Positions 47,767-58,010 of a DNA stretch of 64,000 nt are shown piece after piece. Origin of the DNA: Chionis minor (taxonomy: Eukaryota > Chordata > Aves > Charadriiformes > Chionididae). The stretch is from contig VZSF01011141.1 of NCBI GenBank assembly GCA_013398295.1, positions 124,383 to 188,382 of the forward strand, given 5' to 3'. The position numbers and the translations under genes were made by a program. Under the pieces are notes generated by a model. That model made no database searches. It was given only the letters and a program-made list of their open reading frames with translations, and was not told the DNA's origin. Within the stretch, counting starts at the first letter, position 1, and every line of letters begins with the position of its first letter.

Positions 47767-49374
47767 AAATTGTATGAATCCTCAAAGTTAAAAATGACTT
47801 ATCCCATCTGGTTTTGATGGACTACTACAGATTGGGTTAGCAATTTATGGCACCGGATCCAAAGATAGCACATGTACAGATTTTGAATGGCATGCAGGCA
47901 GGGCCAGCGCAGAGCAGGGAGCTGGAACCCGTGGCATCTTCAGAGAGGCATTTGTTTTCCACCCTGGCTCCAACTCCTGGCTCCCGCTGAGTTCACTTAC
48001 TGGAACCCAGGAATGACTGCTGTATAAGAAAACAGGATACCTCCAATCAGCAGCATCTCCCGATTATCAGCAAGTTTCTACTGGCATCCTCAGTCTCTAC
48101 ATTCTGAAAGAGTAACACCGTCACGCATAACACCCTTGAAAGGTCGCTAACCTCTAAGCAAACCATAATACTGTACAATTAACATCCCCATAGAAGTCTG
48201 TCGGTTTGTCTTTAACAGATCCAGGGAGAAAAGACACGTGCTCATTCAGGACAAAGGAAAAAGTGCTTAAAAGAGAGGAAAATTACAATTTCAAAGGAAA
48301 AGATCTATCATTAAAGGGGGATCTAGAGGAAAAAAGAACACTGATATGCTTTGGAGCTGTCAGTAAGGACATTTTCAACAATTACAGCGCAGCTTGGTTA
48401 GGAGTACAATCTACTTGCATAAATTTTAATGGGAGAAAAATTACACATTACAGCAATATGTCCTCATTTTCTTTAGCCATGTTCTGAAAGTTCGAGACAA
48501 CAGATATTTGGGGAGGAGCTTTATAATTTGAAATTTAATTTGAGCTGTAGCTAATATTCTAGACTATGTTTTGTGATGGTCAGTTAAAAAGGAACATAAT
48601 TTGTTATAGGAGCAGTATCTGAATACAGCATAAAAATACTGAAAACTGCCTTTATTCTACTTTAATGTTACTTGATCTAACAGAAGCATTTGTTCAACTT
48701 TTCACTCAAATATTGAATATTTCAGATATTAATGAACAAGGTTTTCTCATTCGTATTGAGAAAACTCTCTATTTGCTGCTGCTGCTGCTAAATACTATGT
48801 TCTCCGAGAACCTGAATTTAAGTATCAACAATTTTGAATGCACCCATTGCCATTTAGTCTACAAATACAATGTCAACCTCTTCCAAGGCATGGTTTAGAA
48901 ATATTGGGTAAACCAAAGTATTTCTAGACTTGGGTACTTCTGTCCAAGCAGTGAGTGAGCATAACCTATTACAACCTCTGCCTTAAGCATTCATTTTAAT
49001 GTCTCACACTACACTGACAACAAAGAAAAAAAAATCTAGAGAAAAGACATTCTGCTTTCTTTGTGAAGTCTCAAAGAAATCTGAATTCATAGGAAACATG
49101 AACAGAAGCAAGCTAAACATTTTAAAAAAAACCAACACAACATGTACTATATAAAAAAAAAATCTGAAGAACACATTTATAAAAAAGGGTAACAAGTTCT
49201 CAGATAGATAGATGCTGTTCTTATTTATACATATTTCCAATAGCACAACTGGCTGGAACACAGGAATTCTAAACAACATCTGATAGTCCACTTCCCCCAT
49301 TTTCCCTTGTCTTCTGTGCTATTGATACACACTACTGTATCCCTGCTGCATAGCCCTGACCCATTTGTTATTTC

Positions 49375-49470
49375 TCAAAAACTGAATTTCTGCATTTCTG
49401 TCTCCTATCTGCAAAACGGGGAAAATAATGCTCCCACGCTTTTACAAAGCCATTTTGAGATCAAGCAACA
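49375..49470 (+). mobile_element. Possible MIR-like (CORE-SINE) remnant
   Basis: The stretch CTATCTGCAAAACGGGGAAA, then ATAATGCTCCCACGC and CCATTTTGAGATC, resembles the conserved TCTGTAAAATGGGGATAATA part and tail of MIR-type SINEs. Only the central part is recognisable. Confidence 0.4.
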
Positions 49471-51996
49471 GCCTTACATATAAGCCTGTTACTATTCCAT
49501 ATTTATGCAGTTACACTTGCAGAACAGAGGGACTGAGTAGAAACCAAACATCTGGTTCTTTCCAGTTCTGGATTTGCAAATGCCTGAGCTGATTTTATTG
49601 AGCTCAGCTTAGGTTTTGTTGATCAATTTTGCCCAAAGGTTTTCTTATCTGACCCTTAGAATTTTGGCAGCTAAATCTAATTTCTAAAATTATAATTTAC
49701 CAGTTAATGCTAATTTAATAATGGACTAAAATTGAAAATAAAACCATTAACTTGTCTATGTGTGCAGCATTTCTTTTCAGTTGTGTAGTTCATTCAGCTT
49801 TCTCCAGCGCAAGAAGCTAGCCAACTTGATTTCAAGTTCTCGTGCACTAGCATAACACAATCTACCCCAACATAGGAAAAAAGCTTAAATACATCTCTGT
49901 ATTTAAGTTTGTGTTATTTTATTTTATCAAGGAAGTTTTAAAAGTTTGCTCTTTCAACATAGATTTCAGGGCTACCTCTAGAATATTGCCCTAAAAAGAA
50001 AAAAAGAGGAAGGGCAAAAAAGTAGATAGGTAAAGCATGGTAATGAACATAAAAATAAAACAACAACATAAGCTAACTCAAGGATATTATTTGACACTGT
50101 AATGTATCCTACACTGAAACTAGAGAAAATTCCCAGATTAAGAAATACTTTGGAAGAAGGAATGAGCATTCAAGTTCTTAAACAAAGCATTACCCATACA
50201 TCCTCAGTTAGGACCATGGCCACACTATTTTAGATACTATATAAACACACATGAAGACAAACACCCTGCACTGAAATCTTACAATCTAAAAAAAGCCAGC
50301 ACTTTCTGTCTTCGAAAAATTCCAAACCAAACCAACCACACCATCATCATCAAAGAGAGAGGAAAGGCACTTGGGATGGGGTATATAAACAAAGTATTAT
50401 TTTAAGCTTTTGGCTACCTTTGATCGGGAACTCTGAGCTATAAAGGTAGATGGGGGCATCTAACAATAGTTATGTTAATGTCAGAACAGTTTAATAAACA
50501 CCTTTTTACCAGCAGCAACTTCTACTGGTTATTTTTAACCTTGCTCCAAAGCAGTTCACCAAGTGACCGACCCTACAAACAATTCCTACAGCCCAGCTGA
50601 AGGGATAGCTGTCACTACTGTGCCAGTAGGCATTCATCAAACTATTGCTTGAAAAGCATTTTTGAAGAAGTTAACAGGAATTTCCATATGAGGTTTCTGT
50701 ATGAGAACGGAGAATGCAGAAAATAAAGCCCACCTTGTTTAAAGAACAAGGAGAGAGTTGATTACTTTCTTCCACTGAAGGTGCATTTTTAATACTTTGA
50801 TATTTGTGTTCAGCCCCTCGGGAAACAGGTCCATACGAAACACTGGAGGTGACAAACCTCTGAAATCGAGTTCTTATATAATACAGTCACGGTGGTAGGT
50901 GGATGACTCCCCAGAACCGAGAGCAACATAGCTACTACTGTCTGTATCGAAAATCCTCCGATCCAAACAACGTTCTTAGTCACTGCCACTGAGCTACAGG
51001 GGTATGCTTTTATTTTCTGTTGTCTCCAGGGACAAGTTAAATTGCCCCGAAAGCAAAAGGCCACGTTGAAGCTAAAATTCTCACCTTTCAAGATATGCAC
51101 AGTCATGACTATTTCCTACAGAACTGAAACAAATATATTTTGGAGAAGGAGAAAATTTCCAAATATGCATAAAACCAGTGTCAGATTAGGGATTTGACCA
51201 ATTAAACCAATGAACAGAAAGATGATACCAGCTATCCCATAAACAAGTAGGACACAAACACCCAATGTGGCTGTCAAATCTCCTGGATAAGCCACCTGCA
51301 TCCCCATGGACCAAGGGTCTTCCAGCACAAATCCAGTTGCAGGAATAAAGCCAAACAGGTCATAGAACTAGACCAGGAAGCATATTTTTAAATAATTCAC
51401 TACCAGGCCACTTTCCTCAAATCTTATTCACCAAAAAGATCTGTCCACATTCACAGCGAGGATCACTTGCATCCAGTTTTGTGCCATCTTTCCGTTATAA
51501 TATCCAGCAACAGTCAAATGCCAGGCATTAAAGAACACTCCTTTAGCTCTTTATGATATGCGGAAAATTGTCTCAAGTATGACACAAATCTCAACCAACA
51601 GGTTAGGTGGCCACTGCAACTCGGTAAAACATTGCAAGAAATGCAAAAACTAGTTTGCTGCTACAAAATCTTTTAACACAACAGGTAAGCCTCTCATACG
51701 CTCCCAGCCCCCCCTCCCCCCAGCAAACATTTACCATTTGCACGTCTCGGCGGAGGAAACAAGCACTTTTCTCATTCACTGGGAATCTCACTTAAAGCCC
51801 CTAGACGTACCAGCGCCACAATACCCGGGTTAACAAATTATTTTCTTATTATTATTCCCTCCCCCCGCCTCCCCCCCGCCTTCAGCCGCAGCCGAAAACT
51901 TCTCCGGCCAGCACAGGGCAAACAAAGCGCAGGCAGGAGGCGGCCTAGCCACGCCGGTCCCCGCCGCTCGGCAGCGCTGGGTTATGCCCGGAGCGG

Positions 51997-52380
51997 NNNN
52001 NNNNNNNNNNNNNNNNNNNNNNNNNNNNNNNNNNNNNNNNNNNNNNNNNNNNNNNNNNNNNNNNNNNNNNNNNNNNNNNNNNNNNNNNNNNNNNNNNNNN
52101 NNNNNNNNNNNNNNNNNNNNNNNNNNNNNNNNNNNNNNNNNNNNNNNNNNNNNNNNNNNNNNNNNNNNNNNNNNNNNNNNNNNNNNNNNNNNNNNNNNNN
52201 NNNNNNNNNNNNNNNNNNNNNNNNNNNNNNNNNNNNNNNNNNNNNNNNNNNNNNNNNNNNNNNNNNNNNNNNNNNNNNNNNNNNNNNNNNNNNNNNNNNN
52301 NNNNNNNNNNNNNNNNNNNNNNNNNNNNNNNNNNNNNNNNNNNNNNNNNNNNNNNNNNNNNNNNNNNNNNNNNNNNNNNN
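51997..52380. other. Assembly gap (384 N)
   Basis: A run of N in the middle of the TBPL1 CpG island probably hides the transcription start or first exon. Confidence 1.
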
Positions 52381-52454
52381 GGGCGCCGCCGCGCTAGCAG
52401 CGCACTTCCGCTTTCGTCTGCCGCCCCCTGAGGCGCGGCGGGCCGAGGGCGGTG

Positions 52455-52500
52455 GCGCGGCACTACACTGCACGGCACGGCACGGCCCGGCCCGGGGCGG
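52455..52500. repeat. GGCAC/GGCCC pentanucleotide repeat
   Basis: Repeated CGGCA, then CGGCC, units lie inside the TBPL1 CpG island. Confidence 0.7.
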
Positions 52501-53441
52501 GGGCGGCGGTGGCGGCTCCGCGTCGCCCCGCTGCGGCCTGGTCGGGCAGTGACAGCCCCGGCCCTCGCTCCCCGGCGCTGGGGCCCGGCCGCGTCTGCCG
52601 CTGCCCGTGGTAGTGGTGGCACTGGCTCGGCGCCCCAGGCCGGGCGCGGTGACGCCCATCGTGGAAGGCCCCTGAGCGGCCGCCTTGCTTCGGCGCTCCC
52701 TAGGGAGCCGCCGAGGCCGCGCAGCAGGTGGGGAACTGCTCCGGTGATTTTTATTTTTTTTTTTTCCTTTTTTTCCGGCTGTGCAGCGGGAGGGCTGGCT
52801 GTGGGCCGCCATGGCAGCCCCTGCCTGCAGGCCTGTGGCCAGTGGGCCCCTGCTAGGCACCTTTTGGCCAACAGATACAGGCTTGATCCAAACCATGTCA
52901 TCTGAGGTTGCCCTTTTGCCAGCAAACCGGCTGGAGATCCGATCCAGTTTGCCGATGGGATGGTGCGAAGGGGTCATGGCACGTACCTGGTGTTCCCGTG
53001 AGGCTGCTTGCCCTCAGAACTCCAGCTTGCGCACGCCTTGATGGCTGCCTTGGCTGCTCCGTGCGCGCTCTGACCAAGCTGAGGGGTCAGCGGTGGTCTG
53101 GACAATCCAGCAATCGTTATTTAGGACTTGAGGCAACAATGTGCTGCCACTTGCTGCTGTAAACATGCATGTTGCACTGCACCAGGATTCTGGTCACTGC
53201 CTCTTTTCTTACAAATGCTTTGAAGATTTTTTTTTTAAATTTAAAGCAATTGGCACTGAAGGAATAGTCCACAGCAGTGAACTGTGGTACCTTGGTGTGT
53301 GAGCAGACTACTGACCCCAAGTGAAACAAAGATACGAGCAGGTGACTTGAGAAGTCTCAACTATTCCCAAGTCCCCCGAGGACTGTGTAGCCCTTAGCTT
53401 TTTTGTTTGGTTGGTTGGTTTTGGTTTTTTTGTTTTAATGT

Positions 53442-53794
53442 TGTCCTGGTTCTGGCAGGGACAGGGTTAATATCTGGCACAGCACAGGTATTCCACACCA
53501 CGTGACGCCATTCCCAGTATTTAGGGGGAGCTAGCCGGGGAGGGGAGTTCCCAGTTTGGGAGCAGGCGGGGACGGTCCGGGTCCGGTTGGTGCACGTCGG
53601 TACGGTACCCCTGTTTATACATTCCTCTGCCAGTACTATTGTTGTTTTGTCAATTTTTCTTTGTTGTTCTGTTAAATCGCTTTTTATCTCAACCCACGAG
53701 TTTTTGCCTTTTTATTCCAATTTTCCCTCGCTGCTGCGAGGTTTGGGTGAGCGGCCGCGTGGTTCTTTGTGCCGGCTGAGGCCAAACCACGACA
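53442..53794 (+). mobile_element. Solo LTR of an avian endogenous retrovirus, with 5-bp target duplication
   Basis: A 353-base element begins TGTCCTGGTTCTGGC and ends CCAAACCACGACA, the TG...CA ends of a common bird LTR family. The interior has CACACCACGTGACGCCATTCC, an AGTATTTAG TATA-like box, and TTTTTATCTCAACCCACGAG near the 3' part. AATGT flanks it directly at 53437-53441 and 53795-53799. There is no internal gag, pol or env sequence, so it is a solo LTR left by LTR-LTR recombination. It is shorter than related copies I know of and may have internal deletions. Confidence 0.9.
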
Positions 53795-56459
53795 AATGTT
53801 AAAATGACTAAAGTAAGACTGCTGCTTGGCATCTTTCCAATAGGCAGCTTCTTTAATGATTGAAAAGTGGGCACCCGGTGCGTGTTTTGAGGAGAGATGG
53901 AAGATGACGTGAGGACACAGTGGGGGTGGCTGAATGGCACTGGTTCTCTCTGTCTGGGACAGTCTTCCAAATTTGGCACTGTCCCCACCTGTGGCATCTG
54001 CAGGGAGTAGAGCCCGTGATGAACCGTCTTTCAGCTATAATACATTTTCTCTTGGAAGAGCTGTTTGTCGTGCTTCACTTGGGAACCCAGAACAAATCAG
54101 TGTAGCTGCAGCGTGGCCAGCTGAGGACACACCACCCAGGCTATAGAATGAAATAAAGTTGTCAGGTCAACGTTAGGTTTATAAAGACATATCAGTCTTT
54201 ACATGAAAAGTATATATATGTATTATTCACTGGATTGACAATTTTCTGAAATTAAGATTCTGTAGTTACGTACTTTCCATTTGTAAAGTGATAGCAGAAT
54301 AGCTTTAATTAGGATAGAGGGAACAGTATGAAATTTACATTTTAAAGTCTTCAGAGTTGGGATGTTTTCCTCTGCTAGATTCAGTTGAATCCTCGAAATG
54401 CATTACTAGGTTCACTTGTCAAGAATAATTATTTCAGATTCTCACTTCTAATCAGCTCCGAGTACATTAGTGAGAGTATGGCTTGTTAATGCTGGTTTTG
54501 TTTCCCTGTTAGCAGGCTGGCTTCACACCAGCGTGCGGCAGCGCTGCCACCCTGCGGCTTCTTAGGGAAACGGATCCATCGCCTTTAGGTGAAGATGGTC
54601 AAGCGAGGCGAGGTTTTGGAAACGGGCATTCTGAATTTAGAGCAACTTTACCACAGTTCAGTAAGCCCGCATGGCATCTCCAGCATTTTTATGGAGTGCC
54701 TTGAGGCTGTTTTAATTCTTTATGGGCTTCAGCCTAAAGACTCGTTTTATATAAAGAGTCATTACAATTAACACTGCCAGTGTGGGGTGGATTCTTATGA
54801 TGTCTTCTCCCTGACAGTTCTTTCAAGGTTCTATATAGCTGTATCACAACAGGCGCTGATTTTTTTTTTCTGAATAGCTGATCGCATAGGCAAGTTATGA
54901 AGAAGAGCTTTATAAACCCTGATTTTGCTTGAATTTGAACTGAGCTTCTGTTTTTTTAGCATTCTCATAAAGGTCTACATAAATTTGACACAATGTCGAA
55001 TATTCTATCAAATACACATCCATTGTCTATCTCCACATGCTTGCTCTTTATAACTTCTAGCAGGTGTTCCACAGAAATGTGCAGTCATCACTGGACATTA
55101 AGAGAATTGTTATAACTGATGAAGAGATGAACCCTTACCATTTCAAAGTTTTGGCTGCTTTGTCAGCGTGAGCTTTTCCTGTTTAGACTAGGACATGTTC
55201 TGAAGATCGCATCTTTAAATACATATTTGGAAAATGTGCAAATGTATGCAAGTAGTTATGATGACATTAACATGGAATGCAAATAAGGTGATTGGGCACG
55301 TACCTAATCTGACATCTAAGTTTATCAGTTGTGCCTGCAATTTTATTCCACAGCTATGTCGTTACAAAACTGGTTATCCTTACGTCCGTGCGGACACTAA
55401 CTTGTCTGTGCAGCTGGTCCGTGCAGCTCTAACTTGGCTCTGTGGCTTCCTCCACTAGTATGACTAGTATGATGCTAAGAATTTCCCACCTGCAGGAACT
55501 GTGTCCTCATCTGCCTCTCGCTGTTGCTTCTTCTGACTTACCAGATGCTCTACTGACATCAAACAGGGAAGGCCCAGAGGCCATTTCTGACACTGTTGCT
55601 TCCTTATTATGTTATTGCATTTTCCTGTGCCTTTGTTTCTCAGTCCTTTGTTTGGGAAGTAAAAAGGAGATAGAGGTGTGGGGAGGCTGTTTCCTGTGCT
55701 TGGACGTTCTGCAGCATGGAATTGGGGGCTGCTTGGGACCATCAGTGCTAGTGTGGTAAAAATAAGGATAACCAAACTTTAGGACACTGCATATATTTTT
55801 GTTCTGTAATTACAGCAGTGAGAGTGAACAAAGATGCAATTTCATTATGTTGTTGTCAGCTGTAACTACAGGTTTCTGTAAAAAAATCACTCATCAAACT
55901 GAAGCAAAAGCTTGGTTATCTGGATTTTTCTATTTTTACAGGATTAATTTTCAATTGATTAAGATCCAGTGTAAGGTAGACTGTGGGAAAGTGTTGAGGG
56001 CAGAGGAAAAAGCCAGATGGCCCCTTGAGTCAGCCCACAGTGAAGGCTAGAGGAAGAGTTTTATACAGCCACATCTGAAGTACTGCGGGGTCTGTGCAGA
56101 AGACTATATTGAAGTATTTGTGTTTGAAGAGAAGGTTCCTAGGAGCAACCTGTATCTCGCACATTCCATAGAAATTACATTGCGTGGAATGGTCATCATC
56201 TACATGCACGTGATACTGCAGGTTAATTGTGAGACATCTCCCAAACTGGCAGCCAGCAGGGAACAAGCCTAAATGTGTGGCAGGAGATCAGTCAGGAAGG
56301 GAATCCTTCACTCCAGGGCTTAGTTTATTAGGTGACCCTGTAAACTCAGCTGTGCCTTCTCACACTTCTCTGGTGATGTACAGTATGATAACTCATGCCA
56401 GCGCTCTTAAACTGTTACTTCCCTGCTGTAAGTGGCACTTAAACCAGCTCCACAATATT

Positions 56460-56650
56460 CAAACATTCTGTTTAATTATATGATATATATTATTTTATAT
56501 ATTTGTATTTATATGAAAAATAAGTTAGATACTATATATTATGTCAATATTTGTGCCATATTTTTATATAGTGTATATAAAATAGTGTGCGCATGTATGT
56601 ATTGTGTAATATAGGTAGCTAGATATACTATTTCTTATAATATAAGCATA
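56460..56650. repeat. AT-rich low-complexity (TATATA) block
   Basis: Nearly pure A/T with irregular ATATAT and TTTATAT units over about 190 bases. Confidence 0.8.
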
Positions 56651-57939
56651 TGAAGAAAATGGCAGTGAAGTACCCCAAAGTAAAAGTCTTTTCCTTAGTA
56701 AGCTTTACAATAATTTAATACATATCTGTAGTTTCAGCCTCTACAACTGAATGGCATTTGCAGACTCTGCATACCAACCTTTGTTGGCAGTAATAGAGAA
56801 ACATGATCAAAGTAGTAGAATCAGAAAATCCGAGTGTGAGACAAATCAGGGAGAAAAGTTGATGGGAAGAGAGCAATGTTGGCTCTTCAGCAGTCTCCCT
56901 GCCACGCTACGTGTAGCTGTAGTCGGGCAATCTGGGGGTGCTGGCTTCCGCTCGCCCTGCCAGCTTGCTTCCTACCCCAGCAGAAAGACGCTCAGCATGC
57001 ACAGACAGCACCTACTCACTGTCTGAAGCCTTCCTGTGGATTTAACTAGGGGAATATCTCAATACCAGATCTTGGCACAAGGTTAACACGATGCTGCTTG
57101 GCAATGGCAAGAAAGAGATACTCTTGAAGGCACATGTCAAATTTTGGCATCAGGGAACTCACAGCTCTGGTAGAAAAGGTACCGCGGAGCTTAGTAGAGT
57201 CGGGCAGCAAATGAACAGAGGTTTTCAATGTCATAATTTAGGATATAATGTTGTTTAAATCTCGTGTTATGTTTGTTCTTGAAGTTGGCCTCTTGCTTCT
57301 GGTGACTTCTAGTCGTGATATATATTAGTTACGAGATATAAGTATCAAAGAGGGTCCCCACTAAGAATTTTTGGCCCATAAAAGAAGATAGTTTGATCTA
57401 GGAAATAAGTGACAAGAGCACGAAGCTGGGGTGAGACAAAGGCATGAAGTACCTCTTTCACTGTAGCTTCTGAGGCTGCAGTGGTACTGAAAAATACAAC
57501 AGGGCCAAGGCTTATTTTTCAGAGTGCTTGGTTGTTAGCAGGGTTCGTGGCATGCCTTAGGTTTCTCTGACTAACTTTCTTCCAGAAAGTGTCCAAGCAT
57601 GGTTTGGGAATAGCGTGTGCCAGGGACTGTTCTTACCCTTTGGTGAGAGTGGAGTAAAACACAGGTATGTGTGGATGTGACCCCAGCCAGAGCGCTGGCT
57701 GTCAGAGCCAGAGAATGGTTTTATCTACACTAGCAAGGGTACGTATAGATATAGATACACAGCCCAAGAGAGAGAATCCTTCCCTACGCCCTTCTCATTC
57801 CTAACTTTATACTGAATTGAAAGAGCAAAGATCCCTGGTGATTTCGCTGTGCCTAGGAGGACAGCTTGTTAGTTTGTGCACCAGAAGAGTTGGTGCCGTA
57901 AGCCTATACCAAGCTTACGTGTGAACATTCAGCCAATCG

Positions 57940-58010
57940 GTTGTCAGCTCTGTGCCTCTTTTTCTTCCCATCTGTATAATGCAGTCTCCTATAGACAAGT
58001 ATTTGGTCGT
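57940..58010 (+). mobile_element. Possible MIR-like SINE remnant
   Basis: GCTCTGTGCCTCTTTTTCTT and CCCATCTGTATAATGCAG resemble the TGTGCCTCAGTTTCCCCATCTGTAAAATG-type core of MIR SINEs. Flanks are not recognisable. Confidence 0.3.

Larger units (their letters stand above)
45934..51990 (-). other. TBPL1: TBPL1 5' intron (leader intron)
   Basis: This region joins the CpG-island first exon to the first coding exon. It contains a GC-richer patch at 46530-46850, a T/A tract at 47731-47766, a probable old SINE near 49375-49470 and an unusual open-frame chain on the - strand at about 50660-51560. No exon of another gene is certain. Confidence 0.65.
51840..52740 (-). promoter_or_regulatory. TBPL1: TBPL1 CpG-island promoter
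   Basis: CpG-dense sequence surrounds an assembly gap upstream of the TBPL1 coding exons. On the - strand it has CGGAAGTG, an ETS/GABP-type site (52410-52403), G-rich Sp1-like boxes (near 52490-52505) and no TATA box. The non-coding first exon must lie in or beside the gap. A possible donor, CTG-GTACGT, lies near 51810. The + strand side holds CAG-GTGGGG at about 52724-52732, so divergent transcription is possible. Confidence 0.7.

Noticed and set aside
51945..52977. Frames of 326 and 331 codons on the - strand over the TBPL1 CpG island
   Set aside because: Same artefact: N run plus GC-rich promoter DNA. The residues are Ala/Arg/Pro/Gly-rich with no domain.
53442..53794. A larger provirus attached to the LTR
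   Set aside because: No primer-binding site, gag/pol/env frames or second LTR lie on either side, and the perfect target duplication brackets a single LTR.
56030..56200. Possible CR1 trace (QPHLKYC, then DYIEVF)
   Set aside because: A few residues resemble RPHLEYC...DIEV of CR1 RT, but the spacing is wrong and nothing on either side supports it.
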